Assembly: GCA_037903355.1 (NCBI GenBank)
Contig: JBAJFE010000045.1
Location: 496,001 to 560,000 of the forward strand
Length of the DNA: 64,000 nt
Direction: 5' to 3'
Origin: Trichuris trichiura
Lineage: Eukaryota > Nematoda > Enoplea > Trichinellida > Trichuridae
Shown: positions 1 through 11,800 of the stretch, in pieces
Position numbering within the stretch: position 1 is the first letter of the stretch
Layout: the number at the start of each line of letters is the position of its first letter
Translations under genes and position numbers: made by a program
The notes under the pieces: model-generated
What the model was told of the DNA's origin: nothing
Seen by the model: only the letters and a program-made list of their open reading frames with translations
Database searches by the model: none

Positions 1-225
1 ACTTGCGCAGGCAAGACCTTACTATACTTGCTTTGGTACGGAGTCTAACACTGGATAAATCTGATTCACTTACTTCTTCAGTAAAATAGCAATTTAAATA
101 AACCTGGAACCGTTGGGATTATACAACGAATGGCTGCGCAATAGGTCGGCTTATCGTCTCGCATTTCCTTCGCGCAGGATAATAGGATTTTAGTCGCCGA
201 CAAAAATTTTGGTTCAAAATTTCAG

Positions 226-829
226 GAAGGCGATTCTAATCGTGTCAGCACTTACAAGGTGATACCGTATACGCAGCCTCAGCAGGGACGAGAAGTACAG
301 AAATATACTCGCCCATATAATAGAAGACCTTACGTAGATAAAGCAGTTACAAGAAAACCGTCTTCATCGATAACAAAACCAACTAAGACGGCTAAGACGT
401 GCGACGGGCTTAATCCATGCGTTCCACTGGAACAAGCCAACAGCCGTTTCCAGCAATGCTGTGAAGCAAGAAGAATGAAAAATGCCTGCGTTGGTTATTG
501 TCGCTATGATATTACGAAAGAAGAAGTACGCGAAGCCATTAGTGTTGCCTGGGGGCTTTTTGAACTTTCACTCTTTACAGGCTCGATTCGCTTTCATGCA
601 TGGTAAATGCCCCTTCCGTCAACTCCAGACCTATCTATCATGCGCTGCTGCGGGCAAAGATCGTCGAAACTGCTGCCGTAAGAAAGGCGTTTTGGATGGT
701 GCTCTCGCCTTTTGCGAACCTTTCTGTGCTCCTGACAATCCTGGATTCCCGGGAGCCAAGCCCAGATATCAACCGTGTGCAGAAAAACTGATCAGTTTGA
801 TGAACTGCTACTGGGCTGGGCTCGAGTGA
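226..829 (+). CDS. DB-module (nematode cysteine-rich) secreted protein, partial
   Basis: The translation matches the DB module, an extracellular nematode domain of about 100 residues with a fixed pattern of about 12 cysteines. Visible landmarks are a CC pair after FQQ, a C-x-x-x-C-R-Y-D segment, GKCPF, a C-AAAGKDRRNCC block, an FCxPFC block and a terminal C-YWAGLE. Two exons fit: 226-543, after a TTTCAG acceptor, and 581-829, ending in TGA. They are separated by a 37-base intron with an in-phase GTTGCC donor and TTTACAG acceptor; that is short, so the donor is only probable. The N-terminal part before the module is basic and proline- or serine-rich. The first exon, expected to carry a signal peptide, was not found. 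The family's biochemical role is not established. The gene is opposite to, and perhaps nested within, the RICTOR gene. Confidence 0.75.
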
Positions 830-2812
830 GTTCATCGGAGCCGCAAAATCTTGAAATCCTTCTCAGTAATTGAAAGCCATTAAAATATGTTAAACTGACC
901 GACTAATATTCACTTCTGAACGCTACCTAATACTAAAAAGGACAAAAGCAGCTGGTCTTCTATTACTTGAAGTTGAACTATTACGCGACAGTACACAGAG
1001 TAAGAGGAAACGTTGTAAAGCACTGCGATTGATCAAGCGTGCTAAAAAGCCGCGGTCAAGTCACAACGGCGTGAAATAGTTCAAATAGACCAACACAAAA
1101 CAATGCTAAGAAAGCACACTGAATCAATTAAGCTGATGCCTAGCTGAACCACCGAAATTGAACGAATTCAATTACCTGACTAATGAAATTGCATACCGCT
1201 GATCTAATCAACTGCGAGCAGTCGATTGCATAAACAAACATAAGACAAAGCCATATGTTACCCAAACGGAAGGACGATGCGCCTTTCAGAAATGGCTAAA
1301 AACGCGAAGCAGCAAAGAAAACAATTTCAACCTGCACCGCTAAAAGGTACAGGCTAATAAATTTTTAAATAAAACGTCAAAAGAGCAATTATCAACATCT
1401 TTACTGCTTTCCTACGTGCATGTTTCAATAAACAACCGCTCGTCGCAATCTGGTCTACTCTTTCATTTGGCTGCCAAAAGACTTATGGGACTCGTTGAAA
1501 ACAAATTCAGCTAGACTAGTTTTCTTTCATTTCCTCCAGAAAATAATAAATCGTAGAGTATCGCGAATTAAAAGTCACAAGCTTACCAAAATCATGCGCA
1601 GAGCAGTTCTGTAACGCTAGATGCAGTCCCATTGTGGAATCGTCAGGTGGTCAACGAAGCAATGATAATGCAGGACAAGTAAAAAAAATAGCAACAAGTG
1701 ACATTCAAGCCGCGCAATTTCACAACAGCGAAGTGCGTATGACATTACGCTTAAGGATAGCTCGCTTGGCGTAAACCATTTTGGAAGCACTACAGTAAAA
1801 CTATCCGCGCTAAATGTTGATCATGTAACAAAGCAAACATTCACCATGAAGTCAGGCGGGTAATAGAACCCTATTTCAGACTATATGTTCTAAGTTTGTT
1901 CATTTATCTTCGTGCTGTAAAAACAAACGTACTAATGAAGCTTTTGAGTAAACATAGCGCAGCTGGAAATCATTAATACACTCGTACAGTAGAGATAACA
2001 ACATAATATAATTCAGAATTTCAACTTTTATGAAAATTTTCATTGCTGACGAAATTAGGAATCCTAAGACTATTAACACTTTGGACGATTACGTCTATTA
2101 TCTGCAGAATAGGCCAAAGCGTAATTTTAAAGCAGCGTTTTTTCACTAAGGTGTAAGTCTTGTCTTACTTTTTAAATGAACATTATAGCGAACAATGACT
2201 ATGACTAAAAGGAAACCTTGAACAAATGGACGTAATTGCAGCTATCTGTAAGTAGAATACCACTATACATACGTCTACTTGACGAGAGACTGTCAATGCC
2301 GATCTTTATCCATTGCCAGCAGAAAAATAGCGCTGTCAAATACGCCGATGAAAAAGCAATGAACCTAATGAAAACTCGTCACGGTACTAGCAATTACGTA
2401 ATGCTCTCGTTTTTAATGATGATCGTTCATCCACGCACTTGTTGGGTAAGTGTTGCTTACGGCAAACGATTTTGATCACCAATTGGAAGTGTAGTTTTTA
2501 CAGAGTGATACCATGCAATCTGTATGACAGTTTTCCATAAATAGACTTGCAGTAAAGTACGCGTCCCATTTTCCCCATTATGTGCAACAGTGGATGCGCC
2601 GAATAACTCCAACTTATGAAATAACTTCTTTTCGCATTAACGTCACTGGTTTATGGCTAATCTGACCGACTCATTCGTCACTACGCTTGTCACTTTCACC
2701 CAAACCAGAAAAATAAGCAGCGAAAAGTCATGCTGCCTAAAGACTCATCAGCTATGGAGAAATCACAGCACGCTCGAATGGAAAAATGTATAACCATACC
2801 TGCTCAGTATAC
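830..2812. other. AT-rich non-coding stretch, probable RICTOR intron
   Basis: No convincing exon or repeat was seen on either strand. If RICTOR continues leftwards beyond the window, as its missing C-terminal half suggests, this stretch lies in one of its introns. I looked for the conserved later RICTOR blocks here and did not find them. Confidence 0.4.
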
Positions 2813-5800
2813 CTGCCTGCTGCAGTTCCAAAAGACCATTCTCGTGAAAGCTCAGTTGTAGGATCATTGAAAAATAATCAATTGCAGCAGTACATTGAAT
2901 ATCACGCTCGTTCAGAGGTCCGTTCTCCAGATTTTCCTGAAAAAGTTCTTTTGAGCAAAAAACTTACCAGCTGCAGTCGACTTCAATATCAATTAATATG
3001 TCATACTTCTTAACTTCTAAAGAAAGTTGAAGCGCACAAAGTTAAACTATTTTGTTGGCACGGTAAAACCCAGGGGACGCCAAGTGTCACACAGCGCTTT
3101 CAGCTAGTTCCTACTACTGGCTCCTGTAGGCCCTCTCTCGAGTACACTGGTCACTAGTGTATAACACCAATAAGCTGTAATGCAACCAAGACCCTGCAAT
3201 GCTATAAAAAACTTGCCATTCCCCTTTTTTGTGTCCAGATTATAATTAGGTGTCACACTTTCAATAGAACTGCTCGTACAATTTAATAAAAAAGCATTAA
3301 CAAAGAACGCTAAGGGCAAAACCAGTCAGTTCTGGAACCTCTATCTCTTAACTTTTTCATACCCATCAAAGGGAAAACAACGAGCTGTTTTTGTAAAATT
3401 ACAGTTTTAACTCTTGAGCAAAAGGGTTTTTTTAACCGGCGACTGCATCCATTTACACGCGACATTTTTCGACAAACATACTGGAAAACTTTTCACAGCT
3501 TTACGATACTGAAAAATGCCGCTGACGAACTGCAGTGCCGCTTAAAAACTTAAGAAACAGGCGTCCCATGGATGCATGGGTTACGCGTAGGCATTAGCCA
3601 ATTTTATCATTTCTTTACCAACAGCATGACGAGCCCGAAATTGCCACAGAAAGTGAAGCCTTTTTTCAAAGCCTTCATACACAAGAATTTACGGACCGCA
3701 TAGTCATTCGCGGCTTAAAAAAATGTAAAAAAAGTAAAGATAGTGTGAAGCCACAACAGCGCACGATGTGCTCACTAATTGAGTTCAAGTTTCGCTTAAA
3801 AACAGGACGCTTCGATTGCCGTACTCGTTCGTTGTTATTTGTAGTGAGACTTCCCCGGAGGCTACATTTATTTACAAGAGCTTTATTTACAACTTACTGT
3901 TCATATTGATATTCTATCTTTGCTTTATCAAAACTGAAGATTATCGACGGCATGATACCATTGGAAATAGGCAATTTCTAATTAGCCGACAAAGCTGTAC
4001 TGTTTCCGTAAGCAACACGAATTCCGGCTGCAGTTTCCGCGTCTGTCTAACAACTGCTTACGCGAGGCCTCTAGCCGTTGAATGCATTTGGAAAAACAAA
4101 GAAAACCGGAATTACAAAAAAATAACAGTTCCACAGTGAGAGCTAAACAGTTTGACGCATTATTGTGAAGATAAATGCAACTGTTGACAAGTTAAGCGCA
4201 GTTTAGAATCAACACTTAGTAAGATAAATTTTTAACCGTAGCCGCCTTAACCTTTGCGACTACACGAAAATGAACTGTTGTAAATAAAGTATTAACGTGT
4301 ACACGATACAATCTTATTAATACTAACAGTTTTGTTACTCTGCTTAACCTTAAGTAGAGAGGTGCAACAGTATTTCCCGCCCAGTTTTCCCAATAATAAA
4401 CGTTGCTATGTGATGCAGTTACCGGAGACAGAAGTCCTGTAATTTGATTCAGAAATTCTCGTAGCAAAACTCTCATCAATGAGTCGCATGGAGCATGACA
4501 CAAAAGCGCCACAAGCTTGCAGCCAACTCTGGAATAGCGGCGGAAGTTACTAGTTAGTTTTCTGAATTGACCGGATGGTTTGAAAAATCCAAGGACTTCA
4601 ACAATAAACCTACAAAACATCTCTACGTCAGTTGAGACAAAAGCTGCACGCAATAAACACGCATTAAAAGCGTTCCATTACCCTTAACCATACTTTTGAT
4701 CACGGTAAAACTATGGATGCCATATCAGTTGTAGTTTAACCAGAATAGTATACAAACAGTTTAATATAGAATTCATGTTTCCCAAATTAACTTTCTTGAA
4801 AAAAATCTCGAATTAATAACCCCGTTTAAAAACATTTCGGTAAACAATAAAAGAAAAATAATAGAAAGAACTTGAAAGTAACAAAACTGACTATGAAGGC
4901 GATGATTAATCGACTGCGAGCATTTCATCTCTTTTTACAAGCATCGACGGGGCGTCTAAACTTAAAAGAAACTAGAATACAGAAACTCGTGAACACTGCA
5001 ACAAAATACAATTGCAACTTCAAAAAAAACCGTCCATTCAAGCATTAGTTCTGCATATAAATGACGAAATAGGACATTAATAAAGATCGGTAACGGTCAG
5101 AATCCCGAAAGTCAAAACTTTCTAGGTTGAAATTCCGGATGGATAGGAAACGCATTTTAATGGTCTTGTGGCAGTTCTTCATTTGAAGCTTCTAAATAAA
5201 GGAGGCGTGCGAACAATAAGCATACGTTGTACGCTGCAGCCTTGGTGTTTCTTGGATTGCTGTGTGTCACCTTCGAACCACTGCTGGTTGGCTTCAATTT
5301 TCCTGTTCTTCTGAATTCTACTTGAAGTTCTTGATAATCAACCAACAGTGCTTCGAAGGTGCTCTACAGCGACCCAAGGAACAACAAGTCTGCCTTGCAA
5401 AGACAGCTTTACGGTTCAAACGCATCTTTTATTTAGAAGCTGCAAACGCAGAGCCGCCAGGAGCCCACGCCTTCAATGCGTTTTTTATCCGTCACGGATT
5501 TCGAACTTAACATCATGAAAATAGGCTGAGTGAAACAATATCAACGAGTCTGGTCAGACCCAAAAACTGGGTGGACGAAATAAGCTTTCCTTCATAATGG
5601 AAAATACCAGCAGTAAACACAACGAATCCGAAGCACTATTTTCTTAATGTAAAGTCAACGTGAATATAAGTTGCCATACGTACCTGTAATAACGAAAGTG
5701 CATTAATAACTACTGCGATTACAGTTCGTAGAAGTGCCTTGACTTTACAGCATGAGCCATACGTTATAAGTAAGCTTGATTTGGCCAGCATCATTAACTG

Positions 5801-8800
5801 CGCTTTTTGTAACTTTGTACACACATATTTTTAAAATGTACCTTCATGCTTCCATTTACGCATTGAATGAACTGCTGCGCATTTGTCAAACCTTCATTGT
5901 ACGAAGAATAAAGGATAACGGGGACAGAAACCTATCCTCACCTTTAAATTCTGACATTTTTAATACTTTAAGCACATAGCGCTGAATTATTCATCCTACA
6001 TTCGCTTCTTATTAAAAATTATATAGTTTCACGCTATGCACCATGATGGCGGTAGACAAGAGGCTGACCTGAACTTAACCTAACTATAAAGCACGCCAAC
6101 GGAATATCAACATCTAGTTAATAACAACACAGCTCATGTAGCATTTCAGAACGGTTTGAAAACCGCCTACTTACTCTAGTAAAAGAGAAGTTCATAGTCT
6201 TGATAAGCTAACTTACAAAACAGTAAAGAAAAGGACAAACAGAATAACGAATAGATTCTTCGGCTAATAAAGCTCCGAAGAGTTTACAACTACCGTTCGG
6301 CACCCGCCGAAGTGACTGCGTCATCACTATCCAAGGAAAGAGGACAACAAATGATTCGTGCAAACTAAAACATAGCAAGGTAGCTCGACCTGATGCAGGC
6401 TGGATCGCAATGGAATTTCGGCAAGAAGGAAATTTCCGTGAGCGCCAAATCAACCAAAAGCCAATTCCACGACTCCGGTAAAGCACTGCTCACGAGAACT
6501 CGGCTGTCTCGAATCAGTTTTCCGACGTGGTCCTGCACGACAAAATACCTAAGCGCATAATTGATTGATGGAAAAAGATTTTACGCTGCTAGTCGACAAG
6601 TCGCTTGAGGAAATGCCAAAACTGGGCAATCCACGATTATTGTAGTGGTTGAAAAGTAGTTCAAAGACGAGCGATTTTGGAATGCGCTGATGACGAGCAG
6701 CTCTCAACGAATCAACTCTGTTTGAGAGCATAACCGCTTGGCTGGATAATATAAACGCGTTGTAAAGTAATACAAAATCAACATCATTTTTCACGCACTT
6801 TCGGACTCTCTCGTCTTCTGAGCGACAATATAATGTGTCAAGCGACGAGGCATGCTCAGAAGTATCAGTTCGAAACCACCGATAACACTACAATAAAAAT
6901 TAGACGAGCAAAAAATTTAGCTGCAACTATGTTAAGGAGTACGCGGTAGAGAATGTCTTCAATTAAGAGGGTAATTTTCAAATGCAAAGGGCGGTCAGGA
7001 TCTGACAACGCCTTTTCGGCGAGCACCTATTGTAATCGACCAATGATCCTGTTTATAACCAGTAAGGCCAATCCAACCTTAATCAGATCTGATTTCACTA
7101 AGCAGTACAAAACCACCGCGATCGTAGCATTCACTAGGTCCATCCGAGAATCATTCCAAGTTGCAGAAATTAGCTTTGCATCTGCCAATACAAACTGTCG
7201 ACTCAACATGTGCTCATTGCTGTCTGAAATGTTTCCCACTGATGGGATGAAAATAATGTTAAGCAGCGGCTCTTCAAACCAATAGAAGAACTCACATCGA
7301 TAATTCAAAACGTCTGTCCAACTGACGAATTCTCTGTCCACGTAGTCGACACCCAAAAGGTCGCACAGTATCTCAACGGCAGTTTCCTGAAAAAGATTCG
7401 TTGCAATCTTTTTACTCAGAATTATTTACAACTTCGTGGGTCAATAGGTCACACAGCGTCTCATGGAAAGCAAAACAGATGTTTATGAAAGCATAACTTT
7501 ACTAACCTTGCTGCTAACTGATACAGCGGTTACTACATACTACAACAACGATAATTACTTCACCGACTACATTATCGAGATGTACTCTGGAATTAAGTAA
7601 GCCGAATGAATAATAGAATGATGATTTAACAACTAAAAGACCTTTTCCGTTCTAAGCTACTGAACGGTTGCGAAAAGATTACGCATCGTGAAAAACGAGG
7701 ACATAAACGAATCATCCCTGAACATCGCAGCGTCATTTGAATACACGCGATTAACTGCTTCTCAAACTTTGACATTCTGCATAGAGTAATGAAGCACATG
7801 CTTTGAAGTACCATGCGCTATCGTTGGTTATTATTTCAAACATTAAATCTTCACTATCATAAGGTAGCCAAATGTCACATTCATCTGACAGCGAAGGAGT
7901 TCTACACGCAGTTGAGCTCTTACAGAGAGACGGGCTACCCTCTTGCATCCGTTTATCTCCTGTTGGAATTCCATCGTTCTTACAGCAAACTTTTCATTCT
8001 TAAGCTCAGCCATCCCACGACAAGCGGACAACGGATTCAGCTACCTTTCGTTCTTATTTACGAAACAAGTGTTTGAAAACACCCGCCTTTCTTAAGAGAG
8101 CTCTACAAGGATGACTATCATACTACGGGCAATAATACTGCATAATGAAGAATGAGGAAGTTCTCTGCTTCAAAAAAAAAACAATTAAATGTACAGCTTC
8201 CCGCGAGTTCAAAAATTATCAGGAGTCGACAACCTTGTTCTGTAAGAATCAATGCCAGTATTAACATATTTCAAGCAAAAAAGGTTATTATTTTAGAAAG
8301 GTAGAAAATCTGAATTTCTCGTGGGAATATTTTACAGGAAACCCGCCAAACACTGCAACAGAAAATACTGAACGAATATGATAATAAAAAACTATAGCAA
8401 AAGCTTTGTACAGCAACTTCCTGACACTGAGAGCCCAACACTGGAGTAGTATACAGGTTCCAAATAGTTTTACTTTCTTAGTCAGACTTATCCTCTCGTA
8501 CTTTAGTCTCTGCTTCTGAAAGTAAACAAACAACTTCCAAAAGCCTCTTACTATATTTGGAACTTTGCTCCGAACCTACATAATTTTGTTTTTAAGCGTA
8601 TACTTCTTCGTGATGTGCGTATGAGCAATGAAGGTAAAGTTCTACGCGGGAAACCAGCTTGTTGCTCGCACAAATGAACAAGTACAAGTAACTCTTGCAG
8701 AGCAGCCCTCTCCCAACTGACAGGCAGATTTAGATTTCATCTCCGTCGAAGGAAGCAAATTTTGATGCGAAAAATTTTGACAGTACCGTTTGTACGCCGT

Positions 8801-11800
8801 CGTGATTTTTAAACTTTTTTCAGGCAAGATAAGTTTCCAGCAAGCAATAAATGTAAAACTCCGAAGTAGCCGGTGCACCCAGCCGCGCAAAGCCGCTGGC
8901 AATAACTGAAAACGTAACTGCTCCAACAGGATTCGTTATCGAGCTCGACTTCAAATTCGCCAATTTCTTAATATGGTCTTCTGCTATAGACATTTATTCC
9001 TTTTGGTAACAACACTGCCCGTGCTCCACCAAACGTAAATAAAGTTTTTCTTGATGTTAGTCAATATTAGCTGGAGTTCGAGCGTTCGAATCAAAAGCGA
9101 ACCAGCGATGAGCTTTTTATCTGGGAGATTTGTACAGAACCAAGAATATCTTCAGTAATAAAACTGTCTGACTACGTAAAGACCTGATGTATTTGACGAA
9201 CTCTTTTCGCACAATCCTTCAGCTCTTTTTCACGCATGTCAATTCGCACAGTGTATTTGTGCCCAACTCCAGCTCGCGTGTTGGAGCCCATGAGGACAGG
9301 ACAGAGAGAGATATTCGTTTGCTGTCCTTCTATAGGCCTACTGAAGCCAAACTTTGTCCTGTCTTCAATGTCAAGACGTGGATTTGGTAGGCTACTGTTC
9401 TGCTGCAAGCAACCTAAGGCAACTATCAGCATACTGGGAATAACAGGCCAAAATGTGACGAAAACCAAATACAGTGTCCCATACGAATCTGAGGGGGCGT
9501 AAGTTTTTTAGCTGACATTATGAAAATCAGTATGGGTAAGATATCCGGCAAAAAAGCTTAGCTAAGCGTTCTCTACCACCAGCACATTCATCTTGCATAG
9601 TTTTGTTGAAACGTGTTAAGCTAATATGATGAAATACAGGATGTTTCCTGCAGGGTGCGTAGGTTTTCATATGCAGAATACGTTGGTTGCGCTACACCCG
9701 TTAACTTTAGCGAACAAACCCTGAACTTTTAGGATACGCCTGATCCTGATTTCAGCGTCCTAATGTGACGTTATTACTCAGAAGACTTCCCGTGATCCAA
9801 CCTAAAGTTTTCGCAACGAACGCATATGCTTACAGTATTTCTAGCGGGGTAAAAAAGTTGCACAAGTACAAGAATTTGCTTACAGATCTTTTCAGGGTTA
9901 GCTATGCTTGATATTAGTACAAGATGGCGAAGGAGAAAAACGAAAACGCGCGACCCTTTATTATCAATACACAAGTATCATTACGCTGCTTCTTTTTTAA
10001 TACGGATTGTGAGTCCCGTAGAAAATTTTACTACTAATTTCTCCGGAGCTTTCGGGTCCAAACGCGACCCGTCATCAGCGGTCTTAAAATGGACATTACA
10101 TCATTTTAAGACCGCCGATGACAGGTCGCGTTTGGACCCGAAAGCTCCGGAGAAATTAGTAGTAAAATTTTCTACGGGACTCAATCTGTACAAAAATAGA
10201 AGCAGTCTAATGAAACTATACGGTCCTGTACCAAGAAACTGTATCCTCAATACACAAGTATATTGATAAATTACTGCTTAACCAAAGAGATAGGTACTTT
10301 AAGAGAAAAATTGTAAATATACGACAACAAAAACAAGTTCAGTTAATGGTTATGCCAAGCGTACGATTTAAAAAACCTTCCTCACAACGTTATGTAATTT
10401 TGCGTCAGGATAAAGCACTTTGAATACAGAAATTTCTACAAAAAATTACTGAAGTGCAACGGTTTAGGGTCAAAATCACAACAGTGGAAATCCCGAAATG
10501 TCGAGATCCCGAATAGACCGAAAGTACGATGTAAAGTGTGGCTTTGTGGCAATTATGCACTGATATCCTCTATATAAGGAATGCATTTGAGTAGAGGTGT
10601 TATTATATTAGTCTTGCTTAAAATTCGTCATCTAAAGAACAAGATCAGTATGATGACGCCTCTGCTTAAATACACTCCTTATATAGATGTTAATGCACAA
10701 CCGCAACAAGGCCACATTTTACTGTGCTTTTAGATTTCTTTGAGACTTCGATTTTTCAGGATTTTAACCGTCGCCGATAAGCCAATGAACAACTGTTATT
10801 CAGTTATGTACCTGAATATTTTCGGACTTCATTCTCAAGCCAAGCATAAGCGACTCAATGGGGGAACAGGTCGGCACAAGATCAAGAACACGGTCGACAC
10901 ATGAGACTGGCGTTTTGACTTGCGCAAATGTGTGCACAATACCTGCCCAGTGACGCAGATTACAAACCATAATTCTGCGACAATTGCTGAGAAAAACATT
11001 CGACTTGCTCGATTCCCTACAAAGCGATATTATACACGTGGCCCGACTAGCACAAAAAGGTTTACCACGTTGCTGCTGACGGTTTTCCATTTTGCGCGCA
11101 CAGTTCATAATCTGGATCGATTAAAGCAATTAACAATTCCTACAACATGAAAACTACAGCAGCCTGCGACAAAGCACGTATATTTCTCACGTGAAAAAAT
11201 ACAGATCGCTTTATGACAGAATAATCTTTCTGGGTTAAGTCGTTGAACAGATGACCAATCACATTAGAGAGACACTGAATTTGATGGGATACCTGGCATT
11301 GCAAAGCGTAGCGCGAAATGCAACTTAAAAACTGACTTCCTGGAAATTCAGGCGTCATTCGCTTGACAGCTAAAAAACATGTTGCAAAAAAGAAATAAAA
11401 CATACTATCTTGAATTACCAAGCTCACAAAGTAGTGCCAGCCCAATCGGCGCCAAACTATCCTCTTCTGAGAAACTGCTCGATGCTATAGAGAGTAAAGC
11501 ATTGAGAAAACTGCTTGGCATGATTGCCGGGAAAAGGTTGATAAACTGAACAAACAGCCGCAAGCATTGTAGCCTTTCCGATTCATCGTTCATTGACGTC
11601 TCGAAGCTCCTACGAACAATGGATCGAAAGGTAAAAGAAAATCACAAAACCCGCAAGAAAACATAAAAACACTATTGCTCTCTGGAAAACAATCTCAAAA
11701 AACAGTGCTTCTTTGTTTTATTTTCTGTTCCTACTTTAAAACAATAAAATACCTGATCTTGAACACGGGGTGTTTCTTAACGGGGCAATGGATTTTCATC

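Larger units (their letters stand above)
7387..10811. other. 3.4 kb RICTOR intron carrying two inserted elements
   Basis: Exons 10812-11016 (ending SENIQ) and 7078-7386 (starting ETAVEIL) join in phase 0 across this interval and together give a continuous RICTOR alignment, so it is a single intron. It contains the hammerhead-like palindrome (9964-10261) and a MITE (10460-10777). The remainder shows nothing recognisable. Confidence 0.7.

Noticed and set aside
1560..1640. Possible minus-strand RICTOR exon with a GTAAGC donor
   Set aside because: The short frame has no acceptor upstream and does not align to the expected RICTOR segment.
7027..7285. Plus-strand open frame of about 110 codons
   Set aside because: It is the reverse of well-supported RICTOR exons 7078-7386 and 6943-7026.
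9172..9502. Overlapping open frames on both strands in the RICTOR intron
   Set aside because: No domain, no splice partner and no match to R/T motifs; likely chance.
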